Made by a program: the position numbers and the translations under genes. Below are positions 1 through 9,271 of a stretch of 64,000 nt of DNA, piece by piece. Numbering within the stretch: position 1 is the stretch's first letter; each line of letters opens with the position of its first letter. This stretch comes from Candidatus Accumulibacter cognatus (GTDB taxonomy: Bacteria; Pseudomonadota; Gammaproteobacteria; Burkholderiales; Rhodocyclaceae). Below the pieces are notes generated by a model. That model made no database searches, was not told the origin of the DNA, and saw nothing but the letters and a program-made list of their open reading frames with translations. The DNA is taken from the NCBI GenBank assembly GCA_013414765.1, contig CP058708.1:3715553-3779552 (forward strand). The letters run 5' to 3'.

Positions 1-1440
1 TTTGGGCCGCTTGAAGCGGGCGATCGAGTCGAGACACAGGCGATCGAGTTCGGCGATCGGCACCGATACGCCTGCCTGGCATACGACGAAGGCGACCACT
101 TCCTCGCCCCATTCGGCACTGGGCCGGCCGACCACCGAGACCTCGGCCACCGCCGCGTGCCGCAGCAGCACTTCCTCGACTTCGCGCGGATAAATGTTGG
201 TGCCGCCGCTGATGATCACATCCTTGGAGCGGTCCTTCAGCGTCAGGAAGCCGTCGGCATCGAGGCTGCCGATATCGCCGGTATGCAGCCAGCCGTTGCG
301 CAGCGTCGTTGCTGTTGCTTGCGGGTTTCGCCAATAGCCCTGCATGACGGTCTCGCCGCGCACGAGTACTTCGCCGATGGCACCGGTAGGCAAGAGCTGG
401 TCGTCGGCATCGGCGACGACGACCTCGACGACGCTGTGAGCGACACCGACCGACGCGATCCGCTCGCGATGGCGTGGGTGGGCGCGGTTCGCCAAATGCT
501 GGCGCGACAGCGCAGTGATCGTCATCGGGCTTTCACCCTGTCCATAGATCTGCACCAGACGGTCGCCAAGCACGTCGAGCGATCGCCGGATGTCTTCGAG
601 ATACATCGGTCCGCCACCATAGACGATGGTCTTGATGCCGCTGCAGTCGGCGCTTCGCTCGGAGACCTGGTCGACCAGACGGCGGACCATCGTGGGTGCG
701 GCAAACAGCGACACCTGGCGGAAGCGCTGCGACAGCAACACGATCTCATGCGCGTCGAAGCCGCCCGATTCGGGGATGACATGGCGCGCGCCGACCAGTA
801 CATGCGCGAAGTTGTACATGCCGGCACCGTGCGACATCGGCGCAGCATAAAGGATGCTATCGGAGGGTGTGACCTGGTCCACGTCCGGGAAGTAGGCCAG
901 AGTCATCGCCAGCAGGTTGCGCTGGGAGAGCATCACGCCTTTCGGCTGGCCGGTGGTTCCCGAGGTATAGAAAAGCCAGGCCAGATCGTCGGGGGTGCGC
1001 GGCACGATGGCAATCGGGTCGGCGCTGGTCAGTCGTCGGTAAGTGGCGGCGTCCACCGGAACGACGCGCAGGTCCGAATTCTTCTCGCGCCAGATTCGCT
1101 CATCTTCGCCTGGGTCGTCAGCAACAAACAGCAATGCGGCCGCCGAATCGTCAACGATGAAGGCCACTTCGCGCGCGTGCAGCTTGTGGTTGATCGGCAC
1201 GGCCACCAGGCCGGCATGCCAGATACCGTAGAGCAGTTCGAGGTACTGCGGGCAATTGGTCATGAACAGAGCAACCCGGTCGCCAGTCTGCAGACCCATC
1301 AGACCGCGCAGACCGCCGGCGATCTTCGCTGCACGACGGAACAATTCGCCGTACGAGTAAAGCTCGCGCGTGCCAAGCGCGACCGCCGGTTGCTCGGGAA
1401 GAACCCGAGCGGTGCGGGCGAGCAGGTGCGCGAGATTCAT
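1..1440 (-). CDS. Acyl-CoA synthetase (AMP-binding), 3' end cut by window edge
   Basis: The frame runs from an ATG at 1440 to the window edge, giving 480 codons without a stop, so the C-terminus is missing. It encodes an ANL-superfamily acid:CoA ligase, which activates a carboxylic acid as acyl-AMP and transfers it to CoA. Visible motifs are the phosphate-binding loop YTSGTTGQPKG near residue 158, YGQGE near residue 298, TGD near residue 390 and the hinge LKDRSKDVIISGG followed by NIYPREVEE near residue 400. Only the catalytic-lysine region beyond FKRPK is absent. The motif order is that of medium/long-chain or fadD3-like synthetases; the substrate cannot be read from sequence. No strong ribosome site is visible before 1440. 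The next gene upstream is an alpha/beta hydrolase on the same strand, so the two may be co-transcribed. A long open frame on the plus strand across this gene is a GC-rich shadow. Confidence 0.93.
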   Translation of the reverse strand, partial: MNLAHLLARTARVLPEQPAVALGTRELYSYGELFRRAAKIAGGLRGLMGLQTGDRVALFMTNCPQYLELLYGIWHAGLVAVPINHKLHAREVAFIVDDSAAALLFVADDPGEDERIWREKNSDLRVVPVDAATYRRLTSADPIAIVPRTPDDLAWLFYTSGTTGQPKGVMLSQRNLLAMTLAYFPDVDQVTPSDSILYAAPMSHGAGMYNFAHVLVGARHVIPESGGFDAHEIVLLSQRFRQVSLFAAPTMVRRLVDQVSERSADCSGIKTIVYGGGPMYLEDIRRSLDVLGDRLVQIYGQGESPMTITALSRQHLANRAHPRHRERIASVGVAHSVVEVVVADADDQLLPTGAIGEVLVRGETVMQGYWRNPQATATTLRNGWLHTGDIGSLDADGFLTLKDRSKDVIISGGTNIYPREVEEVLLRHAAVAEVSVVGRPSAEWGEEVVAFVVCQAGVSVPIAELDRLCLDSIARFKRPK

Positions 1441-1516
1441 CGCTGGAATGGCGCACTGGGTACGCGCGCCGCTCTGTCGAAAGTCCTCTGTGCCCTGGAC
1501 ACGCCAGGCCCCGCGC

Positions 1517-2452
1517 TCAGCCTTGATCAGCGAGCAGGAAGTCCTGGACGATGCGTACCTGCGATTCTTCGAGGAACATCGGGGCATGGCCAACTGCCGG
1601 CACTTCGACGAGCTTTGCACGCGGTCCTCGGGTCGTCATCTCGGTAGCGGTGTCGTGCAGCAGGATATCCGATTGCGCACCGCGCAGGACCAGCGTCGGG
1701 CAGCGGATGGCGTCGTACATCGGCCAGAGGTTGATCTCCTTGGCCTCAAGGAAGGCCTTTTGGTAGGGCTGGGCGATCGCGCGGTCATAGTTGATCTCGA
1801 AGCCGCCATCAGGCTTCGCTCGCGTGCCGACGACGGTCATGAAGCGCCACTGCGCGTCAGTGAGGGCGCCGAACGGCGCACACACGACGCGCACATAGGC
1901 TTCTGCCTCGGCCAGATCGGCGAAATCCGGAGCCTTGCCGAGATATTCACCAATGCGCTGCAGAGCGTCGATACCGATCGTCGGCCCGACGTCGTTGAGC
2001 ACCAGTCGACTGATTGGCGAGCCCGGCAGGCTTGAAAGGAACATGCCGATCAGGCCGCCCATCGAACTTCCCAGCCAGTGTACCGAGTCCACCGCGAGGC
2101 GAGCGATCAGTGTCATCATGTCGTTGGCGTAGACCGGCACGCCGTAGTCATCGGGAAAGAATAACCGATCGCTACGGCCACGCCCGACGACGTCCGGGCA
2201 GACGACCCGGTAATCGTCGGCCAGGGCGTTGGCCAGGACGTCGAAATCGCGGCCGTTGCGGGTCAGGCCGTGCGCGCAGATCAGGACGCGTGGATTTGCC
2301 GGGTCGCCCCACTCGACGTAAGCCATGCGGTGCAGGCCATGTGGCCCCAGGCAACGTACCGAGCCTTCACGCATCTCGTGCAAACGGCCGCTGGCAGCTT
2401 GGCCGGCTCGCGATGTCACCACCAGTTCTTCAAATTCCTTGAGTATCGCCAT
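1517..2452 (-). CDS. Alpha/beta-fold hydrolase
   Basis: A 311-residue protein with the alpha/beta hydrolase layout. The oxyanion-hole segment HGLTRNGRDF is at residues 61-70, the nucleophile elbow GSSMG has Ser130 as the likely nucleophile, and VGHAPMF contains the likely catalytic His289. An acidic residue in the segment around LRGAQSDILL is the probable third member of the triad. There is no signal peptide, so it is probably cytoplasmic. The family includes esterases, C-C bond hydrolases and haloperoxidase-like enzymes; the substrate is not deducible. It lies 76 bp upstream of the acyl-CoA synthetase on the same strand, compatible with a shared transcript and a role in acyl or aromatic acid metabolism, but that is inference only. 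Confidence 0.88.
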   Translation of the reverse strand: MAILKEFEELVVTSRAGQAASGRLHEMREGSVRCLGPHGLHRMAYVEWGDPANPRVLICAHGLTRNGRDFDVLANALADDYRVVCPDVVGRGRSDRLFFPDDYGVPVYANDMMTLIARLAVDSVHWLGSSMGGLIGMFLSSLPGSPISRLVLNDVGPTIGIDALQRIGEYLGKAPDFADLAEAEAYVRVVCAPFGALTDAQWRFMTVVGTRAKPDGGFEINYDRAIAQPYQKAFLEAKEINLWPMYDAIRCPTLVLRGAQSDILLHDTATEMTTRGPRAKLVEVPAVGHAPMFLEESQVRIVQDFLLADQG

Positions 2453-2693
2453 GTTCGAGCCCCGATGTCGTTCAGTTATTCGGATCGATCCTTTGCAACT
2501 CCCTGTCTTCTGTCTGGCGGGCAGGGCGTCGGCCTGAAAGCCGTGGCCGCCATCGCCTGCGGCAGGTCGGGAAATTCAATGATGCTGTCGAGAGTATCCT
2601 CGCATCGGGTAAGTGAAGTCAATCGTCACTAGCCGGCCAGCGCATCACCATCGCAACATCACCAGAGATTTTGCCCGTGCCAGAAGCATTCAG

Positions 2694-4388
2694 TCAGGTC
2701 ATCACCTGATGATCCGGCGCGCTAAGCGGCAAGGTCAAGGTGAACCTTGCCCCGCGATCCAAAGAGCTGTCGACGTGGATCGTCCCACCGAGCACTCCCG
2801 TGACCAGGTTGTAGACGATGTACAGTCCCAGGCCACTGCTGCCCTGACCCAGCCGTGTGGTGAAGAACGGTTCGAAAATGCGCTTGAGGGTCGCCGCTGA
2901 CATCCCGATGCCGTTATCTGCGTAACGCAGGACGATTTGCCGGGTGTCAGTGGCGTCGGCCTTCAGTTCGATCAGACCGGTTTCGATTCCAGTGAAGCCG
3001 TGCGTCAGTGAATTGCCGATCAGATTGGCGATGATCTGTTCGAGGGGGCCGGGGTAGCTGTCCAGTTCCAGGCCGGCGGGGATGTCCACTGCAATCTGGT
3101 GGCGCGAGCGCTTGAACATCGGTTGCAAGGTGGTCAGCACCTCCTCGACGGTCTGGCGCAGGTCGAAGGAGCGCCGCCGAACCGTGCTCTGGTCTACCGC
3201 CACTTGTTTGAAATGGCCGATCAGATCGGCGGCACGGGCGGTGTTGCGCTCCAGAAGGTTGACGGCTTCGCGACTGCGGCTGAGAAAGGCTTCCAGCTGC
3301 GACCGACGCAGGCTACCGGATTCAACTGCCAGGGCAAATTCGCGCAACTGCTCGCCGAGCGTGCTGGCAACCATCCGGGCGTTGCCCAGGGGCGTGTTCA
3401 GTTCGTGCGCCACGCCTGCCACCAGGTGGCCCAATGCCGCCAGCTTTTCCGACTCCACCAGTTGGGCCATTGCCTGGTGAAGTTCGACATTGGTGCGTGC
3501 CAAAGCGGCCGTGCGCTCGTTCACCAGGTCTTCGAGATGCTCGCGATGGCGTTGCAGATCTGCCTCCACCCGCTTACGTTCGGTCATGTCACGGACGAAA
3601 GCAAAGTCATATTGCCCACCGTCGTATTCAACTGCGTTGGCGGTGACTTCGACCGGAAAGATCGTGCCATCGCGGCGTCGATGCCGGGTTTCGAAAAGAC
3701 GCTTTCCCAGTTGCCGGGTCCGTTGCCAGTGGGGCGGCCAATCTTCCGGCGAGAAGTTGGGATCGATATCCCAGACTGCCATGCTCAGCATTTCATCGCG
3801 CGAATAGCCAAGAGAATGGCAGGCCTGATCGTTGACCTCGATGAAACGTCCGCCTGGGGTAATCCAGAACACCGCATCCGAGGCCCTCTGGATCGACAGT
3901 TGGGCAAGCCGTAACGCACTTTCGGCCTGCTTGCGCGCATGGATGTCCACGTTCGTGCCGACCATCCGCAGGGGCTTGCCGATGGCATCGTACACGATCA
4001 CCTTGCCACGACTATTGATCCATCGCCAGTCCCCGTTTTTCGCCTGCATCCGGAACTCAATGCTGAATTCGGGCAGATGGCCATCGAGATGCGCCTGAAC
4101 GGTTGCTTCCGCGGCGTCGATATCGTCAGGATGGACCCGCTCGCGCCAAACCGCGTAGCCGGCCGCAAATTCGCCAGGAGCATAATCGAGCATGGTGTAC
4201 CAGCGGTCGCTGAAGAACATCTCGCCGGTTTGCAGGTTCCAGTCCCAGACTCCGTCGCTGGTCGCTTCGATGACCAGGCGCAGGCGATCTTCGCTGCCTG
4301 GCCGGAAAGCACGATCTGTGGCGAGATCGCCGCTATGGGCCTCAACACTTTGCTCCACCTGTGTTTGAACGTGGGAAATAACAGTCAT
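2694..4388 (-). CDS. PAS-PAS sensor histidine kinase (orphan)
   Basis: A cytoplasmic hybrid-free histidine kinase. Two PAS/PAC modules are visible: the first begins around GVWDWNLQTG and ends with the PAC motif WRWINSRGK, the second begins around AVFWITPGG and ends with FAFVRDMTERKR. A coiled linker leads to an H-box, HLVAGVAHELNTPLGNARM, in which the His is the phospho-acceptor. The ATPase domain follows with N-box NLIGNSLTHGF, G1 box DNGIGM and G2 box GSSGLGLYIV. The frame is open to a TTG at 4478, with in-frame ATGs at 4472 and 4466 near a GGAG. The ATG at 4388 starts right before the recognisable protein, so the start is uncertain. No transmembrane segment is seen. No response regulator adjoins it; phoU1 is divergent, 250 bp away. 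The ligand of the PAS domains is unknown. Confidence 0.9.
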   Translation of the reverse strand: MTVISHVQTQVEQSVEAHSGDLATDRAFRPGSEDRLRLVIEATSDGVWDWNLQTGEMFFSDRWYTMLDYAPGEFAAGYAVWRERVHPDDIDAAEATVQAHLDGHLPEFSIEFRMQAKNGDWRWINSRGKVIVYDAIGKPLRMVGTNVDIHARKQAESALRLAQLSIQRASDAVFWITPGGRFIEVNDQACHSLGYSRDEMLSMAVWDIDPNFSPEDWPPHWQRTRQLGKRLFETRHRRRDGTIFPVEVTANAVEYDGGQYDFAFVRDMTERKRVEADLQRHREHLEDLVNERTAALARTNVELHQAMAQLVESEKLAALGHLVAGVAHELNTPLGNARMVASTLGEQLREFALAVESGSLRRSQLEAFLSRSREAVNLLERNTARAADLIGHFKQVAVDQSTVRRRSFDLRQTVEEVLTTLQPMFKRSRHQIAVDIPAGLELDSYPGPLEQIIANLIGNSLTHGFTGIETGLIELKADATDTRQIVLRYADNGIGMSAATLKRIFEPFFTTRLGQGSSGLGLYIVYNLVTGVLGGTIHVDSSLDRGARFTLTLPLSAPDHQVMT

Positions 4389-4565
4389 ACGGTTGTCAGG
4401 TTGGCTGGGCTGATTGGCTGGAATAGCGATTATAGCGGCCCTGGCTGGTCGCAACCCTGCGTGCATGCACATCTCCAATGCGACTGGACGGTCTATGACG
4501 GTCTATTCTTCCACAGAAATTAGACCACGATGCCAATCCGGCCTTGCTCGATGCCGGACCGGTAT

Positions 4566-4583
4566 CCGTCATTTTTTCGTAAC
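4566..4583 (+). promoter_or_regulatory. Candidate Pho box 1, upstream of phoU1
   Basis: CCGTCATTTTTTCGTAAC is a 7-4-7 direct repeat close to the PhoB consensus (CTGTCAT, four bases, CTGTCAC or CTGTAAC). A -10-like TATCAT follows at 4594-4599 after exactly 10 bp, the geometry used at PhoB-activated promoters, where the box replaces the -35. The same spacing recurs at two more sites in this locus. The phoU1 start codon is 40 bp downstream of the -10. Confidence 0.72.
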
Positions 4584-4638
4584 ATGCCGAGCCTATCATC
4601 GGATCGCAAATCCCACCTCCCAATGCGAGCACAGACTC

Positions 4639-5331
4639 ATGAGTGATCACCTCAGCAAGCAGTTCGACCGCGAACTTGAAAACATCAGCAGCCGTATTCT
4701 GCAGATGGGTACTCTGGTCGAAAGACAGGTGCTGGCGGCGATCGAAGCGTTCAGTACCGGCAGCGCCGAGGCAAGCCAGCGGGTGATTGACGGTGAGCGC
4801 GAGGTCGATGCCGACGAGGTCGGCATCGACGAGGACTGCACGCTGCTGATTGCCCGCCGGCAACTCGCGGCGGGCGATTTGCGCCTGATTCTGGCCATCC
4901 TGCGGATCGTGACCGACCTCGAGCGGATCGGCGACAAGGCCTGCGAGATCGCCAGCATGTCGCGAGTGCTGCGTCTGGCCGGCGCTCAACACCTTCCGCG
5001 ATTGACCGACCTCGACCATTGCGGACGGCTCGCCACCGATATGCTGCGGGCAGCGCTCGACTCGTTGGCCCATCGGGATGTCGAGGCGGCCCGCCGGGTC
5101 ATTGGCTCGGACGCGGCCGTCGATACCACCTTCAATGCCATCCTGCGGCAACTGCTGACCTACATGCTGGAAGACCCGCGCACGATCAGCGAAGCGCTCG
5201 ACATCCTCTGGATCGCCAAGGCCATCGAACGGATTGGCGATCACGCGACCAATATCGCCGAGGACGTGATCTACGTCGTCAGCGGCATCGACATTCGGCA
5301 CACGCTTCCCAAGCCAACTGACGATGCCTGA
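4639..5331 (+). CDS. phoU: Phosphate signalling regulator PhoU (first copy)
   Basis: A 230-residue PhoU protein made of two three-helix bundles. The family's metal-binding E/DxxxD signatures appear as DLERIGDKACEIA in the first half and AIERIGDHATNIAEDV in the second. PhoU links the PstSCAB transporter to PhoR and represses the Pho regulon when phosphate is plentiful. The ATG at 4639 was chosen because MSDHLSKQFD is the conserved PhoU N-terminus and matches the second copy; the frame is open further upstream without family similarity. It stands alone behind its own candidate Pho box, 103 bp before pstS. The second phoU at 9272 is clearly homologous throughout. Two distinct phoU genes in one pst/pho locus is unusual compared with E. 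coli. Confidence 0.95.
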   Translation: MSDHLSKQFDRELENISSRILQMGTLVERQVLAAIEAFSTGSAEASQRVIDGEREVDADEVGIDEDCTLLIARRQLAAGDLRLILAILRIVTDLERIGDKACEIASMSRVLRLAGAQHLPRLTDLDHCGRLATDMLRAALDSLAHRDVEAARRVIGSDAAVDTTFNAILRQLLTYMLEDPRTISEALDILWIAKAIERIGDHATNIAEDVIYVVSGIDIRHTLPKPTDDA

Positions 5332-5357
5332 CGCCGACAGGTGGCTGCTGAGGCCGG

Positions 5358-5375
5358 CCGTCATCATCCCGCAAC
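5358..5375 (+). promoter_or_regulatory. Candidate Pho box 2, upstream of pstS
   Basis: CCGTCATCATCCCGCAAC fits the 7-4-7 PhoB direct repeat, with a perfect CCGTCAT first half shared with the other two sites and a weaker second half. A -10-like TAGACT at 5386-5391 lies exactly 10 bp downstream. The pstS start is 44 bp beyond that, so this would give pstSCAB a promoter separate from that of phoU1. Confidence 0.68.
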
Positions 5376-5434
5376 GATCAAGCCCTAGACTGCCGCCACA
5401 CCCCTATCACCCCCCGACTGTCCGGAGATTGAAA

Positions 5435-6451
5435 ATGAATACCCATCGCACCTTGCGCAAGCTGTCTGTTCTGATTGCCTGCCTGTCCCTGACTCTCTCC
5501 GCGCTGGCTGCCGACATCACTGGTGCCGGCGCCACTTTTCCCTATGCGGTCTACACCAAGTGGGCCGAGGCCTATCAGATGGCGACCAGGAACCGGGTGA
5601 ACTATCAGGGCATCGGTTCTTCTGGCGGCGTCAAGCAGATCAAGGCCAGGACCGTGGACTTCGGCGGCACCGATGCCCCACTGAGCGAATCCGATCTCGA
5701 TGCTGCCGGTCTGGTACAGGTCCCGACCGTGATGGGCGGCGTGACCCTGGTGATCAATGTTCCCGGCATCGAGTCCGGAAAACTGAAACTCGACGGCCCC
5801 ACGCTTGCCGACCTCTTCCGGGGCGCCATCAGGAGATGGAACGACCCGGCCATCGTCAACCTGAACCCCGGCCTGAAGCTGCCTGATCTGGCAATTACCG
5901 TGGCTTTCCGTTCCGACGGATCGGGAACCACCTTCGTTTTTTCGAATTATCTGGCCCGGCAGTCGGCGTCGTTCAAGAACGAGGTCGGTGCCGGCAACAC
6001 TGTGAACTGGCCCGCCAACGGCGTTGGCGGCAAGGGGAACCCCGGCGTTGCCGCCAATGTGCAGAAGATTGCCGGTGCCATTGGCTACGTCGATATCGCC
6101 GATGCCACGAAGAACAAGATGAACTTCGTGGCCCTCAAGAACAAGTCCGGCCAGTACATCGTGCCGACGCAGAACGCCGTCGAGGCTGCGGCCGCCGGCG
6201 CCAATTTCAAAGTCAGGGGCATGGCTCCCGACCTGCTCGACCAGGCTCACAAGGATGCCTGGCCGATCACCAGTGCGACCTACATTCTTGCCTACGAGAA
6301 AGGGGCCGACGCTGCCAAGCAGAAAGGCGTGGTTGACTTCTTTGGCTGGGCCCTGAACAACGGTCAGAAGATGGCCGAGGATCTGGGTTTCGTGCCGCTC
6401 CCTGCGAGCGTGGTAAAGATGGTTGAAGCCGAGATGAAGAACATCAAATAA
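5435..6451 (+). CDS. pstS: Phosphate ABC transporter substrate-binding protein PstS
   Basis: A 338-residue periplasmic phosphate-binding protein that delivers Pi to PstCA. The start at 5435 has CCGGAG about 8 bp upstream and is followed by a clear Sec signal peptide (Arg/Lys-rich start, hydrophobic core, ALA-A cleavage near residue 26). The mature protein opens with ITGAGATFPYAVYTKW, and carries SSGGVKQI, DFGGTDAPLS and RSDGSGTTFVFSNYL, all phosphate-contact segments of the PstS family. Length is normal. It is the first gene of pstSCAB and sits behind candidate Pho box 2. A small hairpin follows the stop codon and may raise PstS relative to the membrane subunits. Confidence 0.97.
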   Translation: MNTHRTLRKLSVLIACLSLTLSALAADITGAGATFPYAVYTKWAEAYQMATRNRVNYQGIGSSGGVKQIKARTVDFGGTDAPLSESDLDAAGLVQVPTVMGGVTLVINVPGIESGKLKLDGPTLADLFRGAIRRWNDPAIVNLNPGLKLPDLAITVAFRSDGSGTTFVFSNYLARQSASFKNEVGAGNTVNWPANGVGGKGNPGVAANVQKIAGAIGYVDIADATKNKMNFVALKNKSGQYIVPTQNAVEAAAAGANFKVRGMAPDLLDQAHKDAWPITSATYILAYEKGADAAKQKGVVDFFGWALNNGQKMAEDLGFVPLPASVVKMVEAEMKNIK

Positions 6452-6457
6452 GGTTGT

Positions 6458-6474
6458 CGGGCGAAACCTGCCCG
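6458..6474 (+). terminator. Small intercistronic hairpin after pstS
   Basis: CGGGC, a 7-base loop and GCCCG form a GC-rich stem just after the pstS stop. There is no T-tract, so it is not a classical rho-independent terminator. It could be an attenuating or mRNA-stabilising hairpin that sets the pstS to pstCAB ratio; this is inference. Confidence 0.3.
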
Positions 6475-6531
6475 CAAGCCGTTCTTGCGGCGACCCTTGG
6501 AAACCGCCGTTCCACGTGAGGAATGATCGCC

Positions 6532-7518
6532 ATGAGCGCAGTGATGTCCACCCGCAGACCCATCAGGTCCGATCTCCAGGCCAGACAGATCAGAAAGTTC
6601 AAGCTTCAGGACACGATCTTTCATCAACTGACCCTGCTGTTCGCCCTGATTGTCCTGGCCGCGCTTACGGGCATATTGATCGCCCTGGCGATTGAAGCGC
6701 TACCGGCGTTCAGGGAATTCGGTGCGGCTTTCCTGTGGACCAATGTCTGGAACGTTCCGGAAGCGCAGTTCGGCGCGCTCAGCGCCATCTACGGCACCGT
6801 GGTGACCTCGGCCATTGCACTGCTCATCGCCGTGCCGGTCAGTTTCGGCATCGCCCTGTTTCTCACCGAAACCTGCCCGGCCTGGCTGCGTCGCCCGCTG
6901 GGTACCGCCATCGAACTGCTGGCCGGGGTGCCTTCGATCATCTATGGCATCTGGGGGTTGTTCGTGTTTGCGCCACTGTTCGCCAGAGAGGTGCAACCGC
7001 TTCTGCAAACGCTTTTCGGCGACCTGCCGGTGATCGGCGGCTGGTTTGCCGGTCCACCGATTGGTGTCGGTATTTTCGCCGCCGGCATCGTGTTGTCGCT
7101 GATGGTGATTCCCTTCATCGCCTCGGTGATGCGTGACGTCTTCGAAACGGTGCCGGCACAACTCAAGGAATCGGCGTATGGTCTCGGCTGCACCACCTGG
7201 GAAGTCGTCACCGGCGTGGTCTTGCCCTACACCCGCGTCGGCGTCATCGGTGGCATCATGCTGGGGCTGGGCCGCGCACTCGGAGAAACGATGGCCGTCA
7301 CCTTCGTGATCGGCAACGCCAACCGCATCGTCGGCAGCCTGTTCGCGCCGGGAACCTCGATCGCCTCGACGCTGGCCAATGAATTCGGTGAAGCCGACCC
7401 CGGCCTGCATATTTCCGCCTTGTTCGCCCTCGGCCTGGTTCTTTTCGTCATCACCTTCGTGGTGCTGGCAATTTCTCGCTGGTTGATCCGGCGCGGCCTT
7501 GCCAGGCAAGGCAAGTGA
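6532..7518 (+). CDS. pstC: Phosphate ABC transporter permease PstC
   Basis: A 328-residue inner-membrane permease, one of the two membrane subunits of the high-affinity phosphate importer. It has six or so hydrophobic segments, beginning with the helix after [17 protein letters not shown]. The coupling-loop region includes [20 protein letters not shown] and [18 protein letters not shown], matching the PstC signature (EAA-type loop). An ATG exists at 6523, but the GAGGA at 6518-6522 abuts it; 6532 has ideal 9-base spacing and is preferred. The pstA start follows 17 bp after the stop codon, consistent with an operon. Confidence 0.96.
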   Translation: MSAVMSTRRPIRSDLQARQIRKFKLQDTIFHQLTLLFALIVLAALTGILIALAIEALPAFREFGAAFLWTNVWNVPEAQFGALSAIYGTVVTSAIALLIAVPVSFGIALFLTETCPAWLRRPLGTAIELLAGVPSIIYGIWGLFVFAPLFAREVQPLLQTLFGDLPVIGGWFAGPPIGVGIFAAGIVLSLMVIPFIASVMRDVFETVPAQLKESAYGLGCTTWEVVTGVVLPYTRVGVIGGIMLGLGRALGETMAVTFVIGNANRIVGSLFAPGTSIASTLANEFGEADPGLHISALFALGLVLFVITFVVLAISRWLIRRGLARQGK

Positions 7519-7535
7519 GAAGGGGGAGACCTGTC

Positions 7536-8378
7536 ATGAATCGCTATTCTCGCCGGATCCTGACCAACCGCATCGGCATTGGCCTGTCGATGCTGGCGAT
7601 GGCCTTCGGTCTGCTCGCCTTGCTGTGGATTCTCTGGACCCTGTTCTATAACGGCTTCGCGGCGCTGAGCTGGGATTTGTTCACCCGGGACACGCCGGCA
7701 CCCGGCAGTGAAGGGGGCGGGCTGCGCAATGCGATCGTCGGCAGCCTGCTGATCGTTGGCGTCACCGCTCTGGTCTCGACGCCGATCGGAATTCTCGCCG
7801 GCATCTACCTGGCCGAATTTGGCGGCAAGTCCCGATTCGCCGCCGCGACCCGTTTCGTTACCGACATCATGCTGTCGGCACCTTCGATCGTCGTTGGACT
7901 GTTCGTCTACGCTCTGGCGGTGGCGACCCTGGGCGGCTTCTCCGGCTGGGCGGGGTCGCTGGCCTTGTCGCTGATCGCCATTCCGGTGGTGGTGCGAACA
8001 ACCGAGAACATGCTGCTGCTGGTGCCCGGCAGCCTGCGCGAGGCGGCTTTCGCGGTCGGCGCGCCGCACTGGCAGGTGTCCTTGAAAGTCACCCTGCGTG
8101 CGGTCAAGGCGGGTGTGCTGACCGGCATCCTGCTGGCCATCGCCCGGGTCACCGGAGAAACCGCGCCGCTCTTGTTTACCGCGCTGAACAACCAGTTCTA
8201 CAGTACCGACATGTCGCAACCGATGGGCAACCTGCCGGTGGTGATCTTCCAGTTCGCGATGAGCCCGTACGACAACTGGGTGAACCTGGCGTGGGGCGGT
8301 GCGCTGCTGATTGCCCTGATGGTGCTCGCGATCAACATCGTCGCACGCGTCCTGTTCCGCAAGAAAACCTCAGACTAG
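7536..8378 (+). CDS. pstA: Phosphate ABC transporter permease PstA
   Basis: A 280-residue second permease subunit of the Pst importer. Six hydrophobic segments are visible, with the PstA signatures [29 protein letters not shown] and the EAA-loop [19 protein letters not shown] followed by [15 protein letters not shown]. The start at 7536 is placed after a strong AGGGGGAG ribosome site; an in-frame GTG at 7515 would overlap the pstC stop and is less likely. The pstB start lies 14 bp after the stop codon. Confidence 0.96.
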   Translation: MNRYSRRILTNRIGIGLSMLAMAFGLLALLWILWTLFYNGFAALSWDLFTRDTPAPGSEGGGLRNAIVGSLLIVGVTALVSTPIGILAGIYLAEFGGKSRFAAATRFVTDIMLSAPSIVVGLFVYALAVATLGGFSGWAGSLALSLIAIPVVVRTTENMLLLVPGSLREAAFAVGAPHWQVSLKVTLRAVKAGVLTGILLAIARVTGETAPLLFTALNNQFYSTDMSQPMGNLPVVIFQFAMSPYDNWVNLAWGGALLIALMVLAINIVARVLFRKKTSD

Positions 8379-8392
8379 ACCCGGAGTTTCCC

Positions 8393-9175
8393 ATGTCCGC
8401 CCTTCAACAAGCTGCCGACGGCGAAGCCATTCTGGCAGTCCGCGACCTGAGTTTCTATTACGGCGACTTCCGGGGCCTCAACAAGGTTTCTTTGGACATC
8501 GCACAAAACAAGGTGACGGCGTTCATCGGCCCTTCCGGTTGCGGCAAGTCCACCCTGCTGAGGACCTTCAACCGCATGTACGATCTCTATCCGGGCCAGC
8601 GTGCGGAAGGGCAGATCATCTTCCATGGCCGGAACCTGCTTGACAGGAAACAGGATGTCAATCTGCTGCGTGCCAGGATTGGCATGGTCTTCCAGAAGCC
8701 GACGCCGTTTCCGATGACCGTCTACGAAAACATTGCTTTCGGTGTGCGGCTCTACGAACCCCTGGCAAAGTCCGACATGGACGAGCGCGTCGAATGGGCC
8801 TTGCGCAAGGCGGCCTTGTGGGAAGAAACCAGAAACAAATTGCAGCAGAGCGGGCTGTCGCTGTCGGGCGGCCAGCAGCAGCGCTTGTGTATCGCGCGCA
8901 CGATCGCGGTCAAACCCGATGTGGTGCTGCTGGATGAACCCACGTCCGCGCTGGATCCGCTGTCCACCGCCAAGATCGAGGAGTTGATCAACGAACTCAA
9001 GTCCGATTACTCGATTGCCATCGTCACCCACAACATGCAACAGGCGGCGCGCATCTCCGATTACACGGCATTCATGTATCTCGGTGAATTGATCGAATTT
9101 GGCAATACCCGGGAGCTGTTCGTCAAGCCGAAAAAGCAGCAGACCGAGGACTACATTACCGGGCGCTTCGGCTGA
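8393..9175 (+). CDS. pstB: Phosphate ABC transporter ATPase PstB
   Basis: A 260-residue ATPase that powers PstCA. It shows Walker [12 protein letters not shown], the Q-loop segment [13 protein letters not shown] that is typical of PstB, the ABC signature LSGGQQQR, Walker [14 protein letters not shown] and the switch His in [13 protein letters not shown]. The C-terminus [10 protein letters not shown] is a PstB hallmark. The start at 8393 follows CCGGAG. It is the last gene of the pstSCAB operon; a new candidate Pho box lies between it and phoU2. Confidence 0.97.
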   Translation: MSALQQAADGEAILAVRDLSFYYGDFRGLNKVSLDIAQNKVTAFIGPSGCGKSTLLRTFNRMYDLYPGQRAEGQIIFHGRNLLDRKQDVNLLRARIGMVFQKPTPFPMTVYENIAFGVRLYEPLAKSDMDERVEWALRKAALWEETRNKLQQSGLSLSGGQQQRLCIARTIAVKPDVVLLDEPTSALDPLSTAKIEELINELKSDYSIAIVTHNMQQAARISDYTAFMYLGELIEFGNTRELFVKPKKQQTEDYITGRFG

Positions 9176-9198
9176 TGCCATCTTGCTCGTCAGACCTG

Positions 9199-9216
9199 CC
9201 GTCATCCTGCAGTCAC
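9199..9216 (+). promoter_or_regulatory. Candidate Pho box 3, upstream of phoU2-phoB-phoR
   Basis: CCGTCATCCTGCAGTCAC is a 7-4-7 repeat whose halves both resemble the PhoB half-site (CCGTCAT, CAGTCAC). TATCCT at 9227-9232 is a -10-like hexamer exactly 10 bp downstream, as at the other two sites. It would place phoU2, phoB and phoR under their own autoregulated promoter. Confidence 0.72.
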
Positions 9217-9271
9217 ATTGCTCTCGTATCCTGCAGGCGTGATTCCCATTTCGAAATAGGAGGCCAGCCCC

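Noticed and set aside
157-1647. A 496-codon open frame on the plus strand opposite the acyl-CoA synthetase
   Set aside because: The minus strand encodes all ANL-family motifs in order; the plus frame has no recognisable domain and reflects GC-rich third positions.
6458-6474. Rho-independent terminator after pstS
   Set aside because: The hairpin is short and has no T-tract, so it is listed only as a low-confidence intercistronic hairpin.
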